64,000 bases of DNA from an uncultured Bacteroides sp. (lineage in GTDB: Bacteria; Bacteroidota; Bacteroidia; Cytophagales; Cyclobacteriaceae): NCBI GenBank assembly GCA_902168185.1, contig CABHOV010000076.1, positions 186,001-250,000 of the forward strand, in the 5' to 3' direction. Below the pieces are notes generated by a model. The model was not told where the DNA came from, did not search any database, and saw only the letters and a program-made list of their open reading frames with translations. Positions 1 through 7,180 of the stretch are shown here, one piece after another. The stretch's first letter is position 1, and each line of letters starts with the position of its first letter. A program made the translations under genes and the position numbers.

Positions 1-1092
1 AAATAGATCAGCTTCTTCTTTTGTTAAAGCCAATGAAGGCAGCAAGCGAATTGTATTCGGCTTGGCTTCTCCTGTAAATATCTTATGTTTTTGTAAAAGA
101 TCGTTACGTACGGACTTTTTCTCTTCCGGTAAATCAAAACCTATCATTAATCCTCTGCCGCGTACATCATTTAGTGAAGGATATTTCTTCAGTGCAGCGA
201 TCCAATAGTCACCCTGCACAGCTGCGTTGTGAATCAAATTCTCCTTCTCCATTACTTCGAGTACAGCGAGACCCGCCACAGACGCCAAATAATTTCCTCC
301 GAATGTAGTTCCCAACATGCCGCTCCACGGTTTTATATCCGGGTGAATCAGTACGCCGCCTATAGGAAATCCATTGCCCATACCTTTCGCAGTCGTGATC
401 AAATGTGGCTTGACACCCGCATGTTGATGTGCAAAGAATTTTCCGGTTCTTCCGTAGCCACATTGAATTTCATCGAGTATAAAAATAGATCCATTCTCTT
501 TGCATTTCTTTTCAAGGAACTGAAGAAAAGAATCGGAAGGCAATTGTATACCTCCAACACCTTGTATACCTTCTATAATAACAGCCGCTATAGTATCATC
601 AAGCACTTCGTTAAAAGCAGCTTCATCATTCATCGGAACAAAGGCTATATCATGACCTGCGTTGAAAGGTGCTACGATCTTCGGATTATCGGTAGCAGCA
701 ACAGCTCCTGATGTTCTTCCGTGAAATGCTTTTTTGAATGCTATAACTTTTTTACGTCCTGTAATAAAGGATGCAAGCTTCAATGCATTTTCGTTCGCTT
801 CAGCACCGGAGTTACAAAGAAAGAGTTGATATTCCGGATAGCCCGAGAGTTGTCCTAACTTTTCGGCAAGCTTTTCCTGAATTGGATTTTGAACGCTGTT
901 GGAGTAAAATGCAATTTTACCAAGCTGATCACTCAACGACTTTACATAATGAGAATGTGAATGGCCGATTGAAATAACGGCATGACCTCCATATAGATCC
1001 AGGTACTTTTCACCTTTGTCATCCCAAAGCCATGAGCCTTGTGCTCTTTCCGGAGTTATATTGAATAAGGGGTATACATCAAATAATTTCAT
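1..1092 (-). CDS. argD: Acetylornithine/succinylornithine aminotransferase, 3' end missing
   Basis: PLP-dependent class III aminotransferase of arginine synthesis, converting N-acyl-glutamate semialdehyde to N-acyl-ornithine with glutamate as amino donor. Reading the minus strand from ATG at 1092 gives MKLFDVYPLFNITPERAQGS, then FLCNSGAEANENALK, the FHGRTSGA segment, a LDEIQCGYGRTG motif and TTAKGMGNG, where K is the expected PLP Schiff-base lysine. The frame stays open to base 1, so about the last tenth of the protein lies outside the window. It is the fourth structural gene after the GNAT gene, argG and argC, 166 bases downstream of argC. Whether the acyl group is acetyl or succinyl (as in Bacteroides fragilis) cannot be told from this segment. 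Confidence 0.93.
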   Translation of the reverse strand, partial: MKLFDVYPLFNITPERAQGSWLWDDKGEKYLDLYGGHAVISIGHSHSHYVKSLSDQLGKIAFYSNSVQNPIQEKLAEKLGQLSGYPEYQLFLCNSGAEANENALKLASFITGRKKVIAFKKAFHGRTSGAVAATDNPKIVAPFNAGHDIAFVPMNDEAAFNEVLDDTIAAVIIEGIQGVGGIQLPSDSFLQFLEKKCKENGSIFILDEIQCGYGRTGKFFAHQHAGVKPHLITTAKGMGNGFPIGGVLIHPDIKPWSGMLGTTFGGNYLASVAGLAVLEVMEKENLIHNAAVQGDYWIAALKKYPSLNDVRGRGLMIGFDLPEEKKSVRNDLLQKHKIFTGEAKPNTIRLLPSLALTKEEADLF

Positions 1093-1258
1093 TTCAGTAG
1101 AGCGTTTTCGCCAAAAGCTTAAAGAGAAAAGCTGAAGGCGGGTTTTGGGTTATAATTAAAGTTCCTTTCTTATTTCGTCCTGTGGTTGATAAGCATTGCT
1201 TTACATCGTTTATATCTTTACCTGTACTTCCAAAAAGTATAGATAAAAGATATATACC

Positions 1259-2239
1259 TTAAAACACAATACTCTTCAACTTCAAGCCAGTCGTTTCTTC
1301 CAAGCCAAAAAGCAAATTCATATTTTGAATAGCCTGACCGGATGCGCCTTTCAGCAAGTTGTCGATAGCAGAATGAACTACTACTTTATTACCTTCTTTT
1401 TCTATACCGATCAAACATTTATTCGTATTCACGATTTGCTTCATATCGATCGTATCATCGGAAACGATCGTAAAAGGATGACCTGCATAAAAATCTTTAT
1501 ATATACTCTTCAGGTCATCGAGTGAACGATCTGTTGTAATGCAGGAGCTCACAAAAATTCCGCGCGCAAAATCACCGCGCCATGGAATGAAATTTATAGC
1601 ATCGCTGAATCCAGACTGAAGTTGTTTCAAGGATTGATTGATCTCCTTCAGATGCTGGTGCGTAAGCGTTTTATAGGCCGATATATTATTCGCACGCCAC
1701 GTAAAATGCGTAGTATCCTGTAACTTCTGCCCGGCTCCGGTAGAGCCTGTGATACCCGTTGCAAAAACTTCTTTTAATATACCTGCCTTTGCTAAAGGAA
1801 GTAATCCAAGCTGAATAGCGGTAGCGAAGCATCCCGGATTCGCTATATTACTTGCCTTCTTTATAGCTTCTCTGTTCAACTCTGGCAATCCATATACAAA
1901 TGATCGGCCCTGAACGGATTCTCCTAATCTGAAATCCTGACTGAGATCTATAACTTTAATCCTGGCATCAATAGCATTGTCCTGAAGAAACTTTTTACTT
2001 TCACCATGACCAAGACATATAACTAATGCCTCTACATCTTGCTGCAGTGTATCTGTAAATCTCAGTTCTGTATCACCCTGTAAATCTGCATGCACAGAAT
2101 ATAGCGGATTACCTGCGTTACTGCGGCTATGAACAAAAGACAATTCGGCTTGTGGATGGTTCAGCAACAACCGGATCGTTTCACCGCCTCCGTATCCTGC
2201 ACCGCCTATAATGCCTACTCGTATTTTTGTGTTCGTCAT
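1259..2239 (-). CDS. argC: N-acetyl-gamma-glutamyl-phosphate reductase
   Basis: NADPH-dependent reductase that turns N-acyl-glutamyl-phosphate into the semialdehyde used by ArgD. The N-terminus carries the Rossmann nucleotide-binding loop GIIGGAGYGGGE, the catalytic cysteine sits in NPGCFATAIQLGL (about residues 135-147), and the C-terminal half has the GxSGAGQK-like segment TGSTGAGQKLQ and a conserved HFTWRANN stretch. At 326 residues it is the normal length for the family. It lies 52 bases downstream of argG on the same strand and clearly belongs to the same arginine operon. Confidence 0.95.
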   Translation of the reverse strand: MTNTKIRVGIIGGAGYGGGETIRLLLNHPQAELSFVHSRSNAGNPLYSVHADLQGDTELRFTDTLQQDVEALVICLGHGESKKFLQDNAIDARIKVIDLSQDFRLGESVQGRSFVYGLPELNREAIKKASNIANPGCFATAIQLGLLPLAKAGILKEVFATGITGSTGAGQKLQDTTHFTWRANNISAYKTLTHQHLKEINQSLKQLQSGFSDAINFIPWRGDFARGIFVSSCITTDRSLDDLKSIYKDFYAGHPFTIVSDDTIDMKQIVNTNKCLIGIEKEGNKVVVHSAIDNLLKGASGQAIQNMNLLFGLEETTGLKLKSIVF

Positions 2240-2265
2240 TTCTTTATTTTTTTAAAGCAGAATAG

Positions 2266-2300
2266 AAAAGCTAAAGCCTTGACTTGCGCCATTAGCTTTT
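2266..2300 (-). terminator. Hairpin spanning the argG stop codon (possible partial terminator)
   Basis: On the minus strand the argG stop codon lies inside a 9-base perfect stem (AAAAGCTAA pairing with TTAGCTTTT) with a 17-base loop, followed by TCTATTC. The right arm ends in TTTT. It could slow or partly end transcription between argG and argC, but the U-tract is short and the loop long, so this is weak evidence. Confidence 0.35.
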
Positions 2301-3500
2301 AGCTTCATTATCTTCCTTCACCTGATGATATATAGCAGTCTGGTTACCGAAGATCTTTGTGAAGCCTTTCACATCATCGCCCGTCCAACCGAGGTTCATT
2401 TCACCGTACTTGCCAAACTTCGATGACATGAGATCAAAGGATGATTCAATGCCCAGCACCTGGTATCTATAGGGATGGAGTTGTATAGTAACATCACCGG
2501 TTACATTTTGCTGTGCATTCGTAAGGAAGGCTTCTATGTCGCGCATGATCGGATCAAGATATTGTCCTTCGTGTAACCAGTTGCCATAGAACTGTGCAAG
2601 CTGATCTTTCCAGCTGAGTTGCCATTTGGTTAGCACGTGTTTCTCCAATGCATGATGCGCCTTCAACACGAGTATAGGAGCGGCAGCTTCAAAGCCCACG
2701 CGACCTTTTATACCAATAATCGTATCGCCTACATGTATATCTCTGCCAATCCCGTAAGGGCCTGCTATAGATTGCAGGTGTTGAATTGCTTCTACCGGAT
2801 GGGCAAAACTTTTATCATTTATTTTCTTGAGCTCACCTTTCTCAAAAGTGAGTTTCACTTCTTCGCTTCCCGTCTTCGTAACTTGTGTAGGCCACGCTTC
2901 TTCTGGCAGCATGCCCAGCGACTTCAATGTTTCCTTCCCTCCTACAGATGTTCCCCATATACCTTTGTTGATGGAGTACATCGCTTTCTCGAAATTCATT
3001 TGTACACCTTTCGATTTCAGGAAAGCAATTTCTTCTTCACGTGACAGTTTCAATTCACGGATCGGTGTGATGATCTCTATACCGGGTACAAGTATATTTA
3101 GGATCATATCGAAACGAACCTGGTCGTTGCCAGCGCCAGTGCTTCCGTGTGCTACTGCATCAGCCTTGATCTCCTTTGCATAGATCGCTACAGCCAACGC
3201 CTGCGACATACGCTCTGCACTTACACTAAGCGGATAGGTATTGTTCTTTAGTATATTTCCATAGATGAGGTAGCGGATTACCTTCTCGTAGTAGTTCTTT
3301 GTTTCGTCTACCGTTTTGTGTGAAGCAACGCCAAGGTTTTTAGCACGCGCTTCAATCTCTTTGATTTCCTTGTCATCAAAACCACCGGTGTTTACTGTGA
3401 TGGTATGAATCTCATATCCTTTTTCTTCACCTAAATACTTTACACAATACGAGGTATCAAGACCTCCGCTGAATGCTAATACGACTTTCTTTTTACTCAT
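2292..3500 (-). CDS. argG: Argininosuccinate synthase
   Basis: ATP-dependent ligase that joins citrulline and aspartate to argininosuccinate, the penultimate step of arginine synthesis. The PP-loop ATP-binding motif AFSGGLDTSYC lies at residues 9-19. Further family segments are AHGSTGAGNDQVRFD (around residue 115) and the SINKGIWGTSVGG stretch (around residue 180). Length 402 is typical. The gene follows the GNAT gene by 153 bases and precedes argC. A TAGTTTTG box in the upstream gap may give it its own promoter in addition to read-through from the operon start. Confidence 0.96.
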   Translation of the reverse strand: MSKKKVVLAFSGGLDTSYCVKYLGEEKGYEIHTITVNTGGFDDKEIKEIEARAKNLGVASHKTVDETKNYYEKVIRYLIYGNILKNNTYPLSVSAERMSQALAVAIYAKEIKADAVAHGSTGAGNDQVRFDMILNILVPGIEIITPIRELKLSREEEIAFLKSKGVQMNFEKAMYSINKGIWGTSVGGKETLKSLGMLPEEAWPTQVTKTGSEEVKLTFEKGELKKINDKSFAHPVEAIQHLQSIAGPYGIGRDIHVGDTIIGIKGRVGFEAAAPILVLKAHHALEKHVLTKWQLSWKDQLAQFYGNWLHEGQYLDPIMRDIEAFLTNAQQNVTGDVTIQLHPYRYQVLGIESSFDLMSSKFGKYGEMNLGWTGDDVKGFTKIFGNQTAIYHQVKEDNEAKS

Positions 3501-3589
3501 CTGTATATTTTTTAAAGCTGCCTGAGTGTGTTTTGTTTATGTGTGCGCTTCCTTTAAGCGAAGCTAAATTTAGACATACCTATCTTATA

Positions 3590-3597
3590 CAAAACTA
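3590..3597 (-). promoter_or_regulatory. Candidate Bacteroidota -7 element upstream of argG
   Basis: Minus-strand TAGTTTTG matches the Bacteroidota TAnnTTTG promoter element and lies about 90 bases before the argG start codon. No convincing -33 TTTG was found at the usual distance, so an internal argG promoter is only suggested. Confidence 0.3.
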
Positions 3598-3653
3598 TAT
3601 GCTGACTTAAATCAACACTTGTTTAGTAATAGATTACTTCTCTGCTTCTGATT

Positions 3654-4451
3654 TTACCAAAAGAAGAAAAAGCTTAACAAAGATTTCCTATCGGATTTAT
3701 CTCCGTTGCCTTCGTCTTTTTTACGGGAGGATTTCAACAGAACGAATTGCTTGAAGCGCACCCAGCGTTCGAACAGTTTGAAGTTGCCTTTGAACTCGCG
3801 ATGGCGATGTGTTACCAGTTCTCCTTCAGGTGTCACTACTGTTTCAGCAGCCTTCACAGGCGTTGCTTGAGCCAGAGCTTTGGCTGCTTCTGCTGCTTTG
3901 ATCTTTGCTTCTGCTTCTGCAGGATCAAACAACATCGCAGTACACATGCAGTTCTTTCTGCCTTTGCTCATCAGTATCTCATAGTTCACACAGCTCTGGC
4001 AGCCTTTCCAAAACTCTTCATCGTTGGTAAGTTCAGAATAGGTAACAGGCTCGTAACCGAGATCAGAATTGATCTTCATTACTGCGAGACCGGTAGTAAG
4101 ACCAAATATTTTAGCGTGAGGATATTTCTCACGTGACAAGTTGAAGACTTTGTGCTTGATTTCCGTTGCTACACCTGTCTTACGAAATGCAGGAGAAACA
4201 ATAAGACCAGAGTTCGCTACATACTTATCATGCTCCCATGCTTCTATATAGCAAAAGCCAACCCATGTACCCTGATCTGTTACAGCGATGATAGCTTTAC
4301 CTTCTTCCATCTTCTTCTCGATGTATAGAGGTGAACGCTTGGCTATACCGGTACCACGCGCTTTTGCAGATTCTTCCATCTCGTTTGTGATGGTCTCTGC
4401 GTAATGTTTATCGTCAGCTGTTGCCAGTCTGACAATTATAGTTTGATTTTC
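3654..4451 (-). CDS. GNAT-family N-acetyltransferase heading the arginine operon
   Basis: A GNAT fold is visible: strand 1 in QTIIVRLATADD, the acetyl-CoA loop region SPAFRKTGVATEIKHKVF, and a C-terminal GLAVMKINSDLGYEPV segment typical of the family. The extra tail is Cys-containing (CQSCVNYEI, NCMC), then Ala-rich, then basic. As first gene before argG-argC-argD it is a good candidate for the acyltransferase that makes N-acyl-glutamate (ArgA role), but that is inferred from position. There is no ATG before the fold. The frame is open from a GTG at 4514, but that GTG directly follows the attenuator terminator. TTG at 4451 gives MENQTIIVRL and is the start chosen here. The start remains uncertain. 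Confidence 0.8.
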   Translation of the reverse strand, partial: ENQTIIVRLATADDKHYAETITNEMEESAKARGTGIAKRSPLYIEKKMEEGKAIIAVTDQGTWVGFCYIEAWEHDKYVANSGLIVSPAFRKTGVATEIKHKVFNLSREKYPHAKIFGLTTGLAVMKINSDLGYEPVTYSELTNDEEFWKGCQSCVNYEILMSKGRKNCMCTAMLFDPAEAEAKIKAAEAAKALAQATPVKAAETVVTPEGELVTHRHREFKGNFKLFERWVRFKQFVLLKSSRKKDEGNGDKSDRKSLLSFFFFW

Positions 4452-4514
4452 CAATGTGAATTCTGAATTATAAAGTGATGATAAATTGAAAACTCCGTGC
4501 CCGGGGAAAAGCAC

Positions 4515-4542
4515 AAAAACGCAATGTCCTTGACATCACGTT
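4515..4542 (-). terminator. Attenuator terminator hairpin before the arginine genes
   Basis: On the minus strand AACGTGATGTC pairs with GACATTGCGTT through 11 base pairs (two G-U) around an AAG loop, followed directly by TTTGTGCTTTT. This is an intrinsic terminator. It lies 30 bases after the stop of the Arg-rich leader ORF and just before the GNAT coding sequence, which is where an attenuator terminator would sit. A competing antiterminator was not resolved by eye. A smaller hairpin (TACGC/GCGTA) lies within the leader ORF. Confidence 0.75.
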
Positions 4543-4572
4543 AAATCAACAACAGGTTGTATGATGGAGGTA

Positions 4573-4617
4573 TCAGATACGCGCAAAGCGTACGGGTCGC
4601 GGTCGCCTGGTCACCAT
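4573..4617 (-). CDS. Arginine leader peptide (attenuator), 14 residues
   Basis: Minus-strand ATG at 4617 opens a 14-codon frame reading MVTRRPRPVRFARI and then TGA. Five of 14 residues are Arg, using AGG, CGA (twice), CGC and CGT, so it could sense several arginyl-tRNAs. It lies upstream of a GNAT-argG-argC-argD operon and is followed by a strong terminator hairpin. This is the classic layout of ribosome-mediated attenuation. The same frame is open upstream to a stop at 4741, reading KAAKAAYQSDRTFQFLFNAC just before the Met, so a longer peptide from a non-ATG start (for example TTG near 4710-4690) is possible. The role is inferred, the sequence arrangement is seen directly. Confidence 0.7.
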   Translation of the reverse strand: MVTRRPRPVRFARI

Positions 4618-4781
4618 ACAGGCGTTAAATAAGAACTGGAACGTTCTATCAGATTGGTAAGCAGCCTTAGCAGCTTTTATTATGGTGAACAATGTTTTCA
4701 ATTTCTTTTCAAGCGTTAAATGTGAAACGTTAGATGAAAATCATTCAGTTTATGTTTTTGTTTTCTTTCTAAATCCAAATG

Positions 4782-4815
4782 CAAAATTAAACGGAAAAGT
4801 TTGTTTAATGGCAAA
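4782..4815 (-). promoter_or_regulatory. Candidate promoter of the arginine operon
   Basis: On the minus strand TTTG (4815-4812) is followed after 22 bases by TAATTTTG (4789-4782), matching the Bacteroidota TTTG / TAnnTTTG pattern, with a spacer slightly longer than the usual 19-21. Transcription would start near 4775, giving a leader of roughly 300 bases that contains the Arg-rich ORF and the terminator. Confidence 0.5.
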
Positions 4816-5106
4816 CATTTGCATAAGAACTTTACTTTTTTTTTACAACTACTAACTTTCGTTAGTGAAACAACCGCTGGAGAGGCGCAATATCAACTGA
4901 GAATATATGCTTCATCGTGACGGCTAGACGCTTTGATGTTCGTGCTGCTCACACGAAATCTCAACGTTCTTCTATAGGCTATAGACTCATAAAGTAATCA
5001 GATGTTGCTATCTAAAATCATACATCCGATAGGTATAATGCGCTCTTCAACTTTACTGAATACGCTATAGCATCGAGTATAAATTATAGGTTATAACTTC
5101 AAACAA
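4816..5106. other. Intergenic DNA between the TRIC gene and the arginine promoter
   Basis: No credible gene is seen. The one structure noted is a perfect inverted repeat ACTAAC-TTTC-GTTAGT at 4851-4866, about 36 bases upstream of the arginine -33 element. On the minus strand its loop is GAAA. It could be an operator or an RNA hairpin end of the upstream transcript, but it has no U-tract. The rest is unremarkable AT-rich sequence. Confidence 0.4.
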
Positions 5107-5712
5107 CTATTTCAACTCTGGCAACGACAATTTGAATTTTACCGCTACGATGCGGATAGCGATGATAACGCCTGCAGAGATTAGAAGCGTAGTGTTTCGC
5201 TCCATGGAAGTATGCAGATCAAGTAACAGGTAACACACCGCTCCTGCCAGACACGCTGTGGCATAAATCTCTTTCCGAAAGATTACGGGTGTCTCATTGG
5301 TAAGTGTATCACGGATCACACCTCCCATAATAGCCGAGAACATTCCCATGATTGCAGCGATCTCCGGGCGAACACCAAGACTCAACGACTTCTCGACACC
5401 AAGCACAGTAAAGAACGCTATTCCAAAAGTATCGAAGAGAAAAAATGTTTTGCGTAACCGGATGATATAGCGGAAGAAAACTATAGCGGAAATTACACCG
5501 GCTATAATGGCGTAGAGAAAATTTATATCACCAACCCACACAAGCGGATAACTTCCCAAGATCATATCGCGTAAGCTTCCACCCCCTATAGCGGTGACAA
5601 ACCCGGTGAAGCCAGCACCAAACCAATCGTGCTCTTTATCCTGAATGGCAAGTGCTCCGGATATAGCAAAGAAGAATGTACCAAAAAGCTCCAGTGAATA
5701 TTGAAGATTCAT
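5107..5712 (-). CDS. Trimeric intracellular cation (TRIC) channel family protein
   Basis: A 201-residue membrane protein with about seven hydrophobic segments. It shows the duplicated UPF0126/TRIC architecture: GGGSLRDMILGSYPLVWV in the first half (near residue 43) and GGVIRDTLTNETPVIFRKE in the second (near residue 130). Prokaryotic TRIC proteins form homotrimeric potassium-permeable channels in the inner membrane. The gene stands alone on the minus strand, separated from porP by a strong hairpin. Family assignment is firm. The ion and physiological role here are not known. Confidence 0.9.
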   Translation of the reverse strand: MNLQYSLELFGTFFFAISGALAIQDKEHDWFGAGFTGFVTAIGGGSLRDMILGSYPLVWVGDINFLYAIIAGVISAIVFFRYIIRLRKTFFLFDTFGIAFFTVLGVEKSLSLGVRPEIAAIMGMFSAIMGGVIRDTLTNETPVIFRKEIYATACLAGAVCYLLLDLHTSMERNTTLLISAGVIIAIRIVAVKFKLSLPELK

Positions 5713-5802
5713 GGTGTTAAAGTTAAGGGAAAGTATCGGTCTGAATTATATCCTGACAGCGAATACAAACAATCAGTGAAAATATCAGAGTGGTACGCTC
5801 AT

Positions 5803-5832
5803 AAAAAAAGCTTCCATGCGGAAGCTTTTTTT
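5803..5832 (-). terminator. Intrinsic terminator after porP
   Basis: A perfect 13-base stem AAAAAAAGCTTCC with loop ATGC and GGAAGCTTTTTTT. It lies 20 bases beyond the porP stop codon on the minus strand, and the A/T ends make it usable in both directions. It separates porP from the TRIC gene. Confidence 0.9.
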
Positions 5833-5851
5833 ATATCGGGAATCATGTCCA

Positions 5852-6895
5852 CTAAAAATCAGGACAAGGAATAATAAGTTTATCCTTTGGTGGCTTACGG
5901 GGGTTCCGCATGGGCCAGGTATATACGAGACTGAATTCGTGAGCGCCACCGCTACCGGAGCCAAGCTTGGAGATCGTAAAGTCGTAGCTATAGCCTATGT
6001 TGATAGCATCTTTTGCTCCGAGCTTGGTAAAGCCAAGAAGCAATACGATCGACTCATTGTTGACAACGCCACCTAAATTTTTAAAAGGTACGCCACGATA
6101 CCACGTTCCAAGAACGAGTGGTTCAAAAGTAAAATACATTCCGAGATCAACCTGATCCCATTGTCCCTGATGGCGATATTGAAAAGCTGGTGCTATACTT
6201 CGCTCGGATTTACGGGCATACACTCCGCTTCCTACTACTCCAGGCTTCATGTAAAATTTAAATCCACCATGCACAGACATCTTTACCGGCAGTTTGCTTT
6301 CTTCTCCAATCAAGCTTTGATTAGGACGGGTAAGGTGCCACGTTGAAACTCCGAGCCATGCATTCTTTGTAAAGAATACTCCACCAAAAGAAAGATCGAC
6401 AAATGTTCTGCTGGATTGTGTATTAAATGTTTCTGCCGTTTCGCTGCTAATGATCTGTCCTGTACTCTGATCGAACTGATCACCAAAAGTCAACTTATCA
6501 AAGTTTACATCACGGTTAAACAGTGCAATCTGTACGCCTGGCCGGAAGCCCAGGTATTTTGTAAGTTGAAGTTCATACGAGTATTGCAACCCGAGACTAA
6601 TGGATTGCAAGCCAGCCAGTCCTTCGCGGTCACGCGTAATAATAACGCCTATACCACTATTCTTATCTTCGATAAAATAATCGAAGTATGCGGACATCGT
6701 AGTGAAGTTCGCATCGATAGCGGGCCACTGATTTCTATAATTTATACCAGCTCTTGCCTGGTTCGTAGCCCCGGTAAGTGCAGGGTTCAGATAAAGGGGA
6801 GCCGCATAAAATTGAGAAAATTGAGGATCCTGGGCAGTTACCGCACCAACCAGCACCAGCATTAATATACCTGAAAGCAGGAGTATCCTGTACAT
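5852..6895 (-). CDS. PorP/SprF family T9SS-associated outer membrane protein
   Basis: Signal peptide MYRILLLSGILMLVLVGAVTAQ is followed by the PorP/SprF hallmark DPQFSQFYAAPLYLNPALTG and a series of beta-strand-like segments (NYRNQWP, GIGVIITRDREGL). The end LIIPCPDF is typical of the family. These proteins are outer-membrane partners of the type IX secretion system, often encoded beside a large adhesin with a type B tail, as here with the divergent gene at 7181. An upstream in-frame TTG at 6931 is possible, but ATG at 6895 puts the signal peptide at the N-terminus and is preferred. About 347 residues, normal for the family. Confidence 0.92.
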   Translation of the reverse strand: MYRILLLSGILMLVLVGAVTAQDPQFSQFYAAPLYLNPALTGATNQARAGINYRNQWPAIDANFTTMSAYFDYFIEDKNSGIGVIITRDREGLAGLQSISLGLQYSYELQLTKYLGFRPGVQIALFNRDVNFDKLTFGDQFDQSTGQIISSETAETFNTQSSRTFVDLSFGGVFFTKNAWLGVSTWHLTRPNQSLIGEESKLPVKMSVHGGFKFYMKPGVVGSGVYARKSERSIAPAFQYRHQGQWDQVDLGMYFTFEPLVLGTWYRGVPFKNLGGVVNNESIVLLLGFTKLGAKDAINIGYSYDFTISKLGSGSGGAHEFSLVYTWPMRNPRKPPKDKLIIPCPDF

Positions 6896-6945
6896 CGAGT
6901 CGTGTTCTTTTAAAGTGTGCAATCGGGGCAAAGTAATAAAAAGTT

Positions 6946-7085
6946 ATTCGTTATCCGTTATCCATCCGCAGAAAAACCGTTATCCGTTGACCGTTCTGTG
7001 TTCAGTTGTATCAAACACCGATTAACACGAGTATACCCGGTATTGTCGGTTAACGGTAAGCAGCAAACGATTAACGGTTAATTTT
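6946..7085. repeat. Degenerate short repeats between porP and the T9SS giant
   Basis: Between the divergent genes, the motif CCGTTATC or CGTTATCCGTT occurs about three times at 6949-7006, and its partial reverse form GGTTAACGGTAA / GATTAACGGTTAA occurs at 7048-7081. The copies are imperfect. They could be a remnant of local duplication or an operator region controlling both divergent genes. No promoter pattern is obvious apart from AT-rich sequence at 7080-7130. Confidence 0.4.
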
Positions 7086-7180
7086 AACTCAAATTGTATA
7101 CTTTAAAACAACTTGAGCGTTTTACATTTGACACATTATTGAGAAGATTGGTAAGTTACAGAACCTAACACTGAACGAAC

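Noticed and set aside
209-977. Several open frames on both strands over the first kilobase
   Set aside because: They overlap the argD coding sequence read from 1092 on the minus strand, which has clear aminotransferase motifs, and show no protein features themselves.
6946-7085. CRISPR-like array between porP and the T9SS giant
   Set aside because: The CCGTTATC-type repeats are too short, irregular and imperfect, with no spacers of constant length and no cas genes.
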